Positions 16,632-28,013 of a DNA stretch of 64,000 nt are shown in pieces. The position numbers and the translations under genes are program-made. Positions within the stretch are counted from its first letter, which is position 1. The number at the start of each line of letters is the position of its first letter. The DNA is from Methanothrix harundinacea 6Ac. GTDB taxonomy: Archaea; Halobacteriota; Methanosarcinia; Methanotrichales; Methanotrichaceae. The stretch is taken from contig NC_017527.1 in the NCBI RefSeq assembly GCF_000235565.1, positions 124,001 to 188,000 of the forward strand. The letters are read 5' to 3'. The notes beneath the pieces were generated by a model that did no database searches, had not been told where the DNA came from, and saw only the letters and a program-made list of their open reading frames with translations.

Positions 16632-17201
16632 AAGCTTTGTAAATAACCATATCAATCCACCTAAATCAGCTAGTTGCAGGAGGTTGCGACTCGCTTCGCT
16701 TTTTATAAATCGTACGTCTTTAGCTCCCCTGAATCGACTGCATGATGTTGGCTCTGGTCAACGAATGCAAGCCGACGAATAACTTTGGGCAAGACGAAAT
16801 AACAACATCTTTAGCCGCAGTTAATCGAAGTTAGCTAACTGGAACTGGCTAGGCGAGATATCAAGAAATGACTTTGATGATGCTGATTGAGATGAGTTAA
16901 ACACATACCATCAATCAAATTGCATTGATCTGAGACGCTGAATTAGGAGATTCTTCGGTAGACTTAAATTTCTCCAGCTTAGCCAGATGCACTGACGCCA
17001 ATAACCGTTCTTCGGACGATCCGATCGATGAACGAGGCCGGGCCTTCCGGGGACGCGCTCCCCCGGGGCGGGATGTCCCCCCTCGAAGGCGGGAGCGACC
17101 CGCCCCCCCTTCGCCACCGGGAAGCCCGACCCCGCCACAGCTCGACTCGATCCCCATAACAGAAAGAGAGATATCGACGTAATCGCCACTTTGAGTGAGC
17201 G
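16632..17201. other. Long intergenic region containing repeat copy B
   Basis: The first ~390 bases are moderately AT-rich with no convincing ORF; a ctttttataaatcg box (about 16698-16711) could be a promoter with no gene attached. The last part holds the 104-bp repeat copy B and then the short leader of the antiporter gene. Confidence 0.5.
17027..17130 (+). repeat. Dispersed 104-bp GC-rich repeat, copy B
   Basis: Same length and orientation as copy A (14517-14620), from gatgaacgaggcc to gaagcccgac. It lies about 70 bases before the antiporter start. The direct orientation around the CNNM gene would allow deletion or exchange of that segment by recombination. Confidence 0.75.
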
Positions 17202-18677
17202 ATGATACCCTTCGAGTACCTCCTCCTGGGAGTGGCGGTGCTGCTCCTTCTGAGCGTCGTCTCCAGCAAGGCGTCGACCCAGCTGGGGGTGCCGGCCCTC
17301 CTCCTCTTCCTGGTGATAGGGATGCTCGCCGGAGCCGACGGGCCTGGAGGCGTCGACTTCGACAACCCCTGGCTCGCCCAAGCCCTGGGGACGGTGGCCC
17401 TTATCTTCATCCTCTTCTCGGGAGGGCTGGACACCCGGTGGAGCGAGGTGAGGCCGGTCCTCTGGAGGGGCGTCCTCCTCTCTACGGTGGGGGTCCTCAT
17501 CACCACCGTCATCGTGGGGTATGCGGCTTACTACGTCCTCGACTTCTCCCTCCTGGAGGCCCTCCTCCTCGCCGCCATCATCTCCTCGACGGACGCGGCA
17601 GCGGTCTTCTCCATTCTTCGATCAAGACAGATCCGCCTCAAAGGAGAGCTGAGGCCGCTTTTGGAGCTGGAGTCCGGGAGCAACGATCCCATGGCCATCT
17701 TCCTCACCATCAGCCTCATCGGCCTCATCGCCGCTCCGGCCACCTCCCCCACGGCGCTCCTCCCCATCTTCGCCCAGCAGATGGCCCTGGGGGCCGTCTG
17801 CGGCCACATGATGGGGAGAGCCATGGCCATCGCCGTCAACCGGATCCGGCTGGACTATCGGGGGCTCTACCCCGTCCTGACGATATCCCTCGTCCTCTTC
17901 ACCTACGGACTGGCGGCGATCCTCGGAGGGAACGGCTTTCTCGCGGTATATCTGGCCGGGCTGACCCTCGGGAACTACTCCTTCATCCACAAGCGAAGCC
18001 TGATGCACGATCACGACAGCCTCGCCTGGATGATGCAGATCGTCATGTTCCTGACCCTGGGGCTCCTGGTCTATCCATCCCAGCTCATCCCCGTGGCAGC
18101 TACCGGCCTCTTCGTCTGTTTTATATTGATATTCGTGGCCAGGCCCGTCAGCGTTCTATTATGCCTCCTCCCCTTCAGGAAGATGCGCTTTGCGGAGAGG
18201 ATCATGATCTCCTGGGTGGGCCTCAAGGGATCGGTGCCTATCATCCTGGCCACCTTCCCCCTCACATACGGGATAGAGAAGGCAGATCTGATCTTCAACA
18301 TCGTCTTCTTCGTAGTCCTCACCTCCGTCCTGGTTCAGGGGTCTTCCATCCCATTTCTGGCCCGATGGCTGGAGGTGGATGCGCCAGCGAAACCGTCCAC
18401 GGCGCTCTCGGAGATGGCAGCGGGAGGAGGGATACGGGAGCCTCTGGTGGAGTTTGAGGTGATGCCCGGCAGCGCCGCGGTAGGAAAGCAGATCGCCGAC
18501 CTCAACCTCCCCGACGATACGTGGATAGCGATCTTGAGGAGGGACGGCCGCCCCCTCCGGCCGGGGGGGAGCACCGTCCTCCAGGCGGGAGACGGTCTAT
18601 CGGTCCAATCGAGCGGCCCTTCCCTGGAGCTGCTCAGGTCCCAGGTGGAGAAGAGGGCCGCCGAGGATCATCCGTGA
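17202..18677 (+). CDS. Cation/proton antiporter (NhaP/CvrA type) with TrkA-C domain
   Basis: A 491-residue CPA1-family antiporter. The membrane part (about 1-390, around 12 hydrophobic segments) has FILFSGGLDTRW, AIISSTDAAAVFSIL and LELESGSNDPMAIFLT, the conserved ion-binding Asp region. The C-terminal 70 residues (FEVMPGSAAVGKQIADLNLP...LRPGGSTVLQAGD) form a TrkA-C domain. This architecture is that of K+/H+ or Na+/H+ antiporters regulated by ligand binding to TrkA-C; the ion cannot be decided here. GC-rich like the core. Confidence 0.92.
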   Translation: MIPFEYLLLGVAVLLLLSVVSSKASTQLGVPALLLFLVIGMLAGADGPGGVDFDNPWLAQALGTVALIFILFSGGLDTRWSEVRPVLWRGVLLSTVGVLITTVIVGYAAYYVLDFSLLEALLLAAIISSTDAAAVFSILRSRQIRLKGELRPLLELESGSNDPMAIFLTISLIGLIAAPATSPTALLPIFAQQMALGAVCGHMMGRAMAIAVNRIRLDYRGLYPVLTISLVLFTYGLAAILGGNGFLAVYLAGLTLGNYSFIHKRSLMHDHDSLAWMMQIVMFLTLGLLVYPSQLIPVAATGLFVCFILIFVARPVSVLLCLLPFRKMRFAERIMISWVGLKGSVPIILATFPLTYGIEKADLIFNIVFFVVLTSVLVQGSSIPFLARWLEVDAPAKPSTALSEMAAGGGIREPLVEFEVMPGSAAVGKQIADLNLPDDTWIAILRRDGRPLRPGGSTVLQAGDGLSVQSSGPSLELLRSQVEKRAAEDHP

Positions 18678-18750
18678 AGAGGATGCTCCAGCCCGTTGAG
18701 CAAAAAAGCCGTCTGAAGCCGTCTGACTGACGGGGCGGTGGCGCATCCTC

Positions 18751-18820
18751 GGATGATGCCCCCCCTCGAAATCGGGGCTTTGCTTTCCGCCTCCCCTCCT
18801 TCGCCGCCGGGAAGCCCGCC
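18751..18820 (+). repeat. Dispersed GC-rich repeat, partial copy C
   Basis: It shares ggatg-tgccccccctcgaa and the end block cctccttcgccgccgggaagcccgcc with copies A and B, but lacks their first ~45 bases and has a different centre. It sits in the 350-base region between the antiporter and the convergent secreted-protein gene, which otherwise holds only a terminator. Confidence 0.6.
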
Positions 18821-18945
18821 GAAATTATCTTGAACCTATTGAGCCGGTGCCAGTGCCCAAGAAAGTCGATCTCCATCCCGACTGATGGATGGGGTCGATT
18901 ATAAATTTGGAGGGCCCACAAAAAAATCGTTTCTACGCCCCAGCG

Positions 18946-18994
18946 AAAAAAATCCGGATGTGAGCGCCGAGGCGGAGGGGCGGGCGGACCCGCC
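18946..18994 (-). terminator. Hairpin and T7 tract downstream of the 19030-19464 gene
   Basis: On the minus strand, a ggcggg/cccgcc stem (18979-18994, 4-base loop) is followed 26 bases later by seven Ts (complement of A7 at 18946-18952). Confidence 0.5.
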
Positions 18995-19029
18995 TCCCGG
19001 ACCCCTGGCGCCGCCCAAAGATCGTTTCT

Positions 19030-19464
19030 TCACTCCACCACCCGGCGGAGGGTGTCGATGAAGACCCCGCCCCCTTCGCCGTCCTGGAGGTAGAGGAGCT
19101 CGACCTCATCCTCGGAGACGATCGTCCCCACATCGTACCCGGAGCCGAACTCGGCGATGTAGAAGGTCGTATTATCCAGGGCGATCACCCCGGCAAACTC
19201 CTCTGTCATCTCGACCCCATCCTCCGTGTAGGTCACCACCCCGTTGAAGATCCGCCCCCGCTGCTCGGTGACGTTCATGGTGAGGATGTCGGAATCCTCG
19301 TCGCTGACGTACCCTCCTTCGTCCCCATACCCGTTCCCGACTCCGGACCAGAGCCCCACCAGGTTCGGGATCTCCGAAGCCGTCGCCGACGCCGAGACCG
19401 AAGCCGTCGCCATCGCCGCCAGGGCGATGGCCAATATTCCAAATAGCCTCCACTTCATGGCCAT
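19030..19464 (-). CDS. Small secreted protein, tandem paralog 1
   Basis: A 144-residue exported protein of unknown function. A signal peptide (LFGILAIALAAMATASVSASA) leads into a domain shared with the next gene: VTEQRGRIFNGV, FAGVIALDNTTFYIAEFGSG, YDVGTIVSEDEVELLYLQDG, then a final LRRVVE. The pattern looks like a small beta-barrel, but I cannot name a family. The start is ATG 19464 (MAMKWRLFG), with gggaga about ten bases upstream; the longer frame to 19563 is a shadow. The gene at 19700-20113 is a paralog about 235 bases away on the same strand. Confidence 0.75.
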   Translation of the reverse strand: MAMKWRLFGILAIALAAMATASVSASATASEIPNLVGLWSGVGNGYGDEGGYVSDEDSDILTMNVTEQRGRIFNGVVTYTEDGVEMTEEFAGVIALDNTTFYIAEFGSGYDVGTIVSEDEVELLYLQDGEGGGVFIDTLRRVVE

Positions 19465-19664
19465 CAATATTCTCCCGTCTCCCAGATGAACTTTTCCACA
19501 TCGGTGGCGATGAACCTGGCCTTTCTCGGAGAGAAGACGCCGTTTTGGCGATCGACCCAGCAAGATATAGAAATCAATATTATTATCCGGACGCCCCGAG
19601 AGCCAGCCTGTTGAAAGAAGGCCTAAAAGAGGAGGGGCTATGGTGGGAGATGCCTAGAAGGAAA

Positions 19665-19686
19665 GGCGGACGGAAAGCCGTCCGCC
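19665..19686 (-). terminator. Strong hairpin terminator of the 19700-20113 gene
   Basis: A perfect 9-bp stem (ggcggacgg / ccgtccgcc) with a 4-base loop starts 13 bases past the stop codon and is followed on the minus strand by TTTCCTTCT. Confidence 0.75.
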
Positions 19687-19699
19687 CCCGTCCCCGGGC

Positions 19700-20113
19700 T
19701 CACTCCGGAACGCGGCGGAGGATGTCCAGGGATACCCCGCCCATCTCGCCGTCCCGGATGTAAAGGAGCTCGATCTCGTCCTCGGAGATGACCGTCCCCA
19801 CGTCGTACCCGGCGATGAACTCGGCTATGTAGAAGGTCGTATTATCCAGGGCGATCACCCCGGCGAGCCCCTCCACGACCTCGGTATCGTTGATGTCCAG
19901 GTAGGAGATGGTGCCGTTGAACAACCGGCCCCGCTGCTCGGTGATGGTGAGGGTGACGGTGTAGTTCTCTCCTTCTCCGTAGTACCCCTCCAGGGGGTCG
20001 TAGCCCATGTCAGGGCCCTCCCAGGTCCCGACCAGGTCGGGGAGGTCCGCCCCGGAGACGGCCGGGGCCGCGAGGAAGAAGGCCAATATTCCAAAGATCC
20101 AGATATTCTTCAT
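19700..20113 (-). CDS. Small secreted protein, tandem paralog 2
   Basis: A 137-residue exported protein with a signal peptide (IFGILAFFLAAPAVSGA). The mature domain is PDLVGTWEG...ITEQRGRLFNGT...LAGVIALDNTTFYIAEF...YDVGTVISEDEIELLYIRDG, clearly homologous to its downstream neighbour at 19030-19464, so the pair arose by tandem duplication. Function unknown; the ordered hydrophobic/acidic strands suggest a lipocalin-like barrel, which is only a guess. A 9-bp hairpin lies 39 bases upstream and a strong terminator downstream, so it is probably its own transcript. Confidence 0.78.
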   Translation of the reverse strand: MKNIWIFGILAFFLAAPAVSGADLPDLVGTWEGPDMGYDPLEGYYGEGENYTVTLTITEQRGRLFNGTISYLDINDTEVVEGLAGVIALDNTTFYIAEFIAGYDVGTVISEDEIELLYIRDGEMGGVSLDILRRVPE

Positions 20114-20151
20114 GGTGGGCTATGGGGTCGGATCTCTCTTGAATTTTTCCC

Positions 20152-20172
20152 TCTCGCCCCGGAGGGGCGAGA
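20152..20172 (-). terminator. Hairpin between katG and the secreted-protein gene
   Basis: A perfect 9-bp stem (tctcgcccc / ggggcgaga) with loop gga. On the minus strand it follows the katG stop by ~130 bases and precedes GGGAAAAATTC. It may end katG mRNA or structure the leader of the next gene. Confidence 0.5.
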
Positions 20173-20299
20173 AAGGACGAACCCCTCTTTCTGGAGTGCC
20201 GGCAAAAAAGGAACTCTGAGGCCGGGAGGGGGCTGAGGGAGACGCCCCTCCCATCCCCCCCCCGCCAGGCCACCTCAGCCCAAGGAGACTATGCACAAA

Positions 20300-22861
<2,562 letters not shown>

Positions 22862-23038
22862 ATGCCCGACCGATCGACTCAGGGATCAGGAAAAGGGAAG
22901 GGAAATAAGCGGAATCGAGACCAGAACTCCAGCGCCTGCGTATGCCCCCGGTGCGGCTTCGAGATCGAAAGGGCCCCCGGCGTGAACTGCCGTTCGATCA
23001 AATGTCCAGAGTGCCGAGTCCCCCTCATGGGCAAGTGA
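22862..23038 (+). CDS. Small zinc-ribbon protein
   Basis: A 58-residue protein with a basic Gly/Lys/Asn-rich N-terminus and two CxxC knuckles (CPRCG near 29 and CPEC near 49), with CRSIKC between. Small archaeal proteins of this CPRCG...CRSxxCPxC pattern are known but uncharacterised. ATG 22862 has the strong SD gaggagga (22846-22853). The gene lies next to katG, divergent, which hints at but does not prove a redox or metal role. Confidence 0.7.
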   Translation: MPDRSTQGSGKGKGNKRNRDQNSSACVCPRCGFEIERAPGVNCRSIKCPECRVPLMGK

Positions 23039-23191
23039 TCCCCCATCCTTCCAGCCGCGGCCACCCCGCCCGGGCCGCGTCATCATTGAGGCCCGCCGGG
23101 GGTTCCTGATCTCTCAGGCTCACCTCCATTGCTCCTTTTCTGGGGTGTTCCGTCTTGGGACGGCAAAGCTCTTGCGGCCGAGCCCACGGGA

Positions 23192-23800
23192 TCAGAACCT
23201 GAGGGCTCCCTTCGGGCAGGCCTCGACACACCGGCCGCACTTTATGCAGTCGGGATCTCCGCCGACCGCCCTCACATCAAGCTGCATGGGGCAGACCTTC
23301 TGACATCTGGAGCAGTCGATGCAGAGATTTTGGTCCAGCTTCAGAGGATACTTCCCCCGGCCGAGGAACCTCTGAAGCGTCCCCATGGGGCAGAGGGTGC
23401 ACCAGGCCCGGGGGCTGTAGGCGGCTCCGAAGAGGATCGAGAAGGAGGCGGTGAGGATGGACATGGTGACGAAGACCATCCCCAGCTTATCCACCGACCC
23501 CTCCGTCGAGATGATCCTCGATATGTTCATGCCCATCATGGCGATAAATATCGGGACCCTCACCGCCATGCTGCTGAAGGATCGGGGTATCTGGATGTGA
23601 CGGCTGATCTTCCCGACCCAGAAGTCGTTGAAGCTCCCCCAGAGGCAGAGGTTTCCGCAGAACCACCGCCCCCGGAAGGGGCTGATGGCGAGGATCGATA
23701 GAAATACCAGGGCGACGACGTAGCCGAGCTTGGGGTACCAGAGGCCGCCTATCGAGACGAGGAGGACGATGATCCCTAAATAAGGGGTTATCTTGAGCAT
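23192..23800 (-). CDS. NapH/CcoG-like membrane 4Fe-4S protein
   Basis: A 202-residue membrane protein with about four hydrophobic segments and two membrane-edge cysteine pairs (WFCGNLCLWGSF and WCTLCPMGTLQ), then a C-terminal di-cluster ferredoxin domain with CIDCSRCQKVCP and CIKCGRCVEACP. This is the NapH/RdxA-type polyferredoxin arrangement used to pass electrons across or along the membrane. Its partner is not evident here. The gene starts at a promoter-sized gap from the DUF457-like gene on the same strand. Confidence 0.85.
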   Translation of the reverse strand: MLKITPYLGIIVLLVSIGGLWYPKLGYVVALVFLSILAISPFRGRWFCGNLCLWGSFNDFWVGKISRHIQIPRSFSSMAVRVPIFIAMMGMNISRIISTEGSVDKLGMVFVTMSILTASFSILFGAAYSPRAWCTLCPMGTLQRFLGRGKYPLKLDQNLCIDCSRCQKVCPMQLDVRAVGGDPDCIKCGRCVEACPKGALRF

Positions 23801-23911
23801 ATATCTCCGGAGAGGGAATCGGCGACGATATCATATCTACCCTTCCAGCCCTCGACCCCGGCGGGTCCGCGCCTGCGGCCCTCCCCGGATCGGGGGGTCG
23901 AGACGGGCCGA

Positions 23912-24448
23912 TCACCTCAGGAAGTCGGATCCCCGGTCGAGGAGGAGGTGGAGGTTGTAGCCCAAAAAGGAGGCGAGGGCGATGAAGAGCGCCTCGCCGG
24001 GGGCCGCCACAAAGCCGAACCGGACGATGGTGAAGGCGATGATGGCGTAGACGGCGGCGAAGATCGGGGAGTGGACGACCCCCCGGTGGTCGGGCATCAG
24101 GAAGCGGAAGAGGTTCCAGCCGACGACGGCGGCGAGGGCCGCAAAAAACCAGGCGATGGCGAGGTTGATGATAGGGTACGGGGTCAAGAGGACGGCGGCC
24201 CCCAGGTTCTTGAAGGCGGAGATCCCCACGGCGACGGCGACGAAGGGCTTTGCGATCCTGTGGACGAGGGCCTCGGGGTGGTCCATGTCCGGGAGGTCCG
24301 AGCCGATGACGTAGAAGACGTAGCCGAGGGCCATCGCCACGAAGGTCGTCTCGATGGGGAAGCCCAGGTGGACGTCCAGGACCGCCAGAAAGAAGATCGC
24401 TATCGGATACGTTAAAATGCCCGCCAGGACGTGCTCGTCGTAGTTCAA
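23912..24448 (-). CDS. YdjM/DUF457-like membrane-bound metal-dependent hydrolase
   Basis: A 178-residue membrane protein with four to five hydrophobic segments and the conserved polar motifs of the family: N-terminal DEHVLAG, GSDLPDMDHPEA, PDHRGVVHSP, and YNLHLLLD near the end. These His/Asp residues are thought to bind metal; the substrate is unknown. I chose TTG 24448 (reading MNYDEH), which follows GGGGAGAGG, over the earlier TTG at 24463. Confidence 0.8.
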   Translation of the reverse strand: MNYDEHVLAGILTYPIAIFFLAVLDVHLGFPIETTFVAMALGYVFYVIGSDLPDMDHPEALVHRIAKPFVAVAVGISAFKNLGAAVLLTPYPIINLAIAWFFAALAAVVGWNLFRFLMPDHRGVVHSPIFAAVYAIIAFTIVRFGFVAAPGEALFIALASFLGYNLHLLLDRGSDFLR

Positions 24449-24563
24449 TGCCTCTCCCCTCAACCGGTCCCTGCAGCGAAATACCGCCGCCGTATATCCC
24501 CTTCAGATTCGAATCGACGACGGAAGAGGATTTTATCTTTTCCCTCCGCCGGAGCCGCCGGCT

Positions 24564-26093
24564 TCACTCCAGGGGCCACTCGCCGACTGCAGAATCGACC
24601 TCCTCCATCAGCCGGATCGTCTCCTTGAGGGCGACGACCACCTTCTGGTAGACGGTTAGGTCGTCGTAGGAGAGCTGCCTTCCCCGCCGGTCTTTCAGCC
24701 ACTTGTCGCAGACCTGGTAGCCGCCGACCTGGAACTCCCAGACCTGGGGAGGGACGCCCTCGAAGTACTGGCTTCTGTTGATGTAGACCCGCCCGACCTC
24801 CAGGACCGCGCCGTCGCCAGCTTTCGATCCCGGCTCGCCCTCCCCCGGCGCGAAATATTTGGGGTACCCCTTCTCCACCCGGTTGTCCCCGACGACGGGA
24901 TAGCGGGTGGCCGGCCGGGCCAGGAGGGGCGACTCCAGGAGGTGGAGGGCCACCAGCTCGCCGCCGAGCTCCACGAGCCGGCGGAACTTCTTCCGATCCG
25001 ACGTCAGGGGCACCCTTGGAAAGTCGATCTTCAGAAACTCGGCGTACCTCTCCCGGTAGCTCGGCGAGTGAAAGACGGCGTAGATGTAGTCGAAGACGTC
25101 TTCCGGCCCGAAGGTCGCCTCGCTGTCTCCCCTCCCGTCCGGCACAAAGGAGAGGCCGAGCTTCTCGGCGAAGTCGGCGACGAACTCGGGGGAGAGGTTC
25201 GGGACGCGGCCGTCCTTTCCCGGCGGCCAGTCGGCGCTGGAGAAGGATTTTTGGCGGGAGGAATCTTCGGTGGGGGTGGGGTAGAGGTAGAGGGGGAAGA
25301 GATAATTATACTCCCTTGTTTGAAGAGAGATCGTGTTTCCATCTATGGCGTTTTGCGTTACCCACGCATGTTGAAATGTGGAAAGTGAGAGCTGCCTTGT
25401 CAGAATAAGACCTAAGTTATTATTTTTCATATGACGCATGACATCAAACCGGGGATATGCTACAAATCCCTTTGAGCGATCATCAATAACAGTCCACCTA
25501 TTGTCAAAAGGTCTATAAAGAATCGGAGATAAGCCCTTTTCGTCATTAACTATTGCTAAAGCGTGTTCAGATGCCCATTTAATTTTCCAATCACGCCCAT
25601 CTTTCGGCAAATCGAATTTAGACCTGACCACCTCGGGTTCCATTGACGCAAAATCTCTAAGGATGGCTCTTAACTCAGATATACCTTGAGCGATGGCGAT
25701 TTTGTCTCTTTTAGTCTGGATCCCACTTGAATATAATCCAAATAGGGAGGTCGTCTGAGGATATTTTAAATATTCATTTTCACTCAAATATTTTGGAACA
25801 AAAAAGAACTGATCTTTTTCTGGTTCCAATTCGGTCCACTTAGTGCTTAAAACATCCATCTCTTTAAGCCAGGAGTACTTATTTTCACGAAATCCCCAAA
25901 GTTCCGAATGATAAACTCTAGACTTGTCGTTCTTATTTGGATCTCTGACAAAAATTCCGATGGCTACGCCTTGCTGAATATCAAAGACGTTCTCATCCTT
26001 GGAACCGTCGGGGGAGCACTCCTTCTTTTTGGCGCTTCCGTGCAGATCCAAAATATAGATCTCCGAGAAGGTCTCCATCAGCGACTGGCGCAT
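24564..26093 (-). CDS. Type IIG restriction-modification protein, C-terminal half (after a nonsense codon)
   Basis: A 509-residue stretch starting RMRQSLMETFSEIYILDLHG, the conserved segment just after the NPPY motif of single-chain N6-adenine R-M enzymes, followed by the target-recognition region and the typical family C-terminus (VWEFQVGGYQVCDKWLKDR...LSYDDL). It is in the same frame as the upstream half; only TGA at 26099-26097 and one Arg codon separate them. It was one protein of about 1105 residues. Alone it lacks the SAM-binding and nuclease motifs and is unlikely to work. The first ~700 bases of this half are AT-richer than the rest. Confidence 0.8.
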   Translation of the reverse strand: MRQSLMETFSEIYILDLHGSAKKKECSPDGSKDENVFDIQQGVAIGIFVRDPNKNDKSRVYHSELWGFRENKYSWLKEMDVLSTKWTELEPEKDQFFFVPKYLSENEYLKYPQTTSLFGLYSSGIQTKRDKIAIAQGISELRAILRDFASMEPEVVRSKFDLPKDGRDWKIKWASEHALAIVNDEKGLSPILYRPFDNRWTVIDDRSKGFVAYPRFDVMRHMKNNNLGLILTRQLSLSTFQHAWVTQNAIDGNTISLQTREYNYLFPLYLYPTPTEDSSRQKSFSSADWPPGKDGRVPNLSPEFVADFAEKLGLSFVPDGRGDSEATFGPEDVFDYIYAVFHSPSYRERYAEFLKIDFPRVPLTSDRKKFRRLVELGGELVALHLLESPLLARPATRYPVVGDNRVEKGYPKYFAPGEGEPGSKAGDGAVLEVGRVYINRSQYFEGVPPQVWEFQVGGYQVCDKWLKDRRGRQLSYDDLTVYQKVVVALKETIRLMEEVDSAVGEWPLE

Positions 26094-26096
26094 TCT

Positions 26097-27878
26097 TCAG
26101 TGAGTTATTCCGTCGATGTAGGTGTTGTTGGTGATGAAGGCCAGAACCCCATAGCCCGTTTGCTCGATCCGCCACTGCCCCCAGCGGATGAACTTGATGA
26201 AATCGTCATCTAAATTGAGCTTCTTCTCGTTCAGGTCCTTTTTGTAGTCCTTGAGCTGATCGAGAATCCATTCTCCCCGATTCATCCTCCCGAAGTTGGA
26301 GTAAGGCGGATTTCCGATCACCACCATAATCGGCCTATCCCGCTTCATCACTGAGGCCGACTGGGCTTCCCGGCCGATCGCCTCGTACCCCCAGAGGTTC
26401 TTCCAGGGGTTCTCGGCCTCCTCCAGGGTGTTGGTGAGGTAGACCCCCAGCCTCTCGTCGCTTTTGAAGTCGTAGATCCAGTCCCCTCTTTCGGCCTCGG
26501 GGAGGTCCTGGCCCGCCAGCATCATCCCGAGCTTGAAATGGGCGACGGCGTAGGGGGCCATCAGAAGCTCAAAGCCGAAGATCCGGGGGAGGAGGTGGTC
26601 TCTTACGTAGGCCGACCAGTACCCGGCGTTCCCGTGGGCCATGAAGTCCTGGCGGATGTGGTCGATGACGGCGTAGAGGAAGGTCCCCGTCCCGCAGGCG
26701 GGGTCGAGGATCAGAACCTTGGGGGAGGTCTTCGTCACCCTCTCGGGGAGCTTTGACGGGTCCGGCTTCCCGTAACGGTCCATGACCGGCGCCTCCTCCT
26801 CGTAATCGACCGTCGAGGAGTCCATCAGCCCACCCCCCAGGCCGAAGTGGCTCTTGAGGATCGAGTCGACGGACCGGACGATGTAAGAGACGACGGGCTC
26901 GGGGGTGTAGTAGACCCCCCGCCTCTCCCGAAGTTTTGGGTCGTAGGCGGCAAGGAACGTCTCGTAGAAGTGGACGACCGGGTCCTCCTGCTTCGTCCTC
27001 TTCCCGAAGTCGGCGAGGACCGAATCGAGGTCGGTGTGGTCGAGGATGGTGACGACGTCCTCGACGTAGTCGACGTACGGCTCGTCGTCGAGGGCCGTCC
27101 CCGTGATCGTCTCGAAGAGCTGGCGGAGGAAGGGGTTGGTCCTGGGGATCGACCTTGCCGCCCCGAGGCGGCGGAAGGGCTCGGGGCCCGCGTGGTTGCA
27201 CCGGGCGGCGAAAAGGCCGTAGACGATCGTCTGGGAGTACATGTCCGCGAACTCGGCGGTCTTCTCCGGCAGGTCCAGGTCGGGGATCAGGACCTCGGCG
27301 AAGGCCCGCCGCAGGTTACGAAGCTCTGTCGAGGCGAGGTCCTGCTCGAAGGCCTTGACGACCGCCCTCTGGATCTCTCGGGCGAGCCGTGCCAGCCTCT
27401 CGGATAGTTCCTTCGAGGAGGTGATGGGCACGGGGCTCTGGTCGAGGAAGCTCTCGAATAGGCGGACGAGATCGGCCTCCCCCTTCTTTTCGGAGACGAT
27501 CTTGCCGTCTCTTGTGAGCCTCGCCAGGCGGGCGCGCTCCCGAAGCTCGCCCCGATGGTACCAGCGAAACTCCAGGTAGTCGGTGAGGACGAGGTTCTCC
27601 AGGGATCGGAGGTAGCGGTCCAGCTGCTCGGACCTCTCCGCCTCGTCCAGGGACCTTCCGATGTCCTTCGCCTCGATGTACCCGATGGAGAGGCCGCCCC
27701 TCTTGACGACGTAGTCCGGCGCTCCACACTCGACCCTTTTGGGCTCGTTGATGGCGACGATGTCGGGGGAGAAGGACTCCACGAGGGCCTTCAGCGCCCC
27801 TCGGTGGGTATGCTCCGTCGAAACGCCGGTCCCAAACTCCCGCTTAACCTCTGCCAGGTAGGATTTTAAGTCGCCCAT
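26097..27878 (-). CDS. Type IIG restriction-modification protein, N-terminal half (nuclease and methyltransferase)
   Basis: A 593-residue protein with an N-terminal PD-(D/E)xK-like nuclease (APDYVVKRGG...IGYIEAKD, about 52-73), a helical connector, and an N6-adenine methyltransferase core with the SAM motif LDPACGTGTFLY and catalytic NPPYSN. It ends at an in-frame TGA directly after AFITNNTYIDGITH, where homologs continue with Arg; CGA to TGA is a single C-to-T change. The target-recognition half lies downstream in the same frame. A functional unit is doubtful unless the stop is read through or is an error. Confidence 0.85.
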   Translation of the reverse strand: MGDLKSYLAEVKREFGTGVSTEHTHRGALKALVESFSPDIVAINEPKRVECGAPDYVVKRGGLSIGYIEAKDIGRSLDEAERSEQLDRYLRSLENLVLTDYLEFRWYHRGELRERARLARLTRDGKIVSEKKGEADLVRLFESFLDQSPVPITSSKELSERLARLAREIQRAVVKAFEQDLASTELRNLRRAFAEVLIPDLDLPEKTAEFADMYSQTIVYGLFAARCNHAGPEPFRRLGAARSIPRTNPFLRQLFETITGTALDDEPYVDYVEDVVTILDHTDLDSVLADFGKRTKQEDPVVHFYETFLAAYDPKLRERRGVYYTPEPVVSYIVRSVDSILKSHFGLGGGLMDSSTVDYEEEAPVMDRYGKPDPSKLPERVTKTSPKVLILDPACGTGTFLYAVIDHIRQDFMAHGNAGYWSAYVRDHLLPRIFGFELLMAPYAVAHFKLGMMLAGQDLPEAERGDWIYDFKSDERLGVYLTNTLEEAENPWKNLWGYEAIGREAQSASVMKRDRPIMVVIGNPPYSNFGRMNRGEWILDQLKDYKKDLNEKKLNLDDDFIKFIRWGQWRIEQTGYGVLAFITNNTYIDGITH

Positions 27879-28013
27879 CTCTTCATCGCCGCCGGATCGT
27901 CCCTGATCTCAAAAATCATAAAATCTGATTAGATATAAGTGGCCTTTGCTTACTGAGCCGAAGGGCCACATTCCAGGATAATTATATACCTCTTCAGAGC
28001 CAAAGTTGAGTTG

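Noticed and set aside
16872-16935. Possible C/D box guide RNA (tgatga ... ctga)
   Set aside because: The D' box lies immediately after the C box with no room for a guide, and spacing does not fit archaeal C/D RNAs.
26097-26099. TGA in the type IIG gene as selenocysteine
   Set aside because: The expected residue is Arg, no SECIS-like hairpin was seen, and the family has no selenoproteins.
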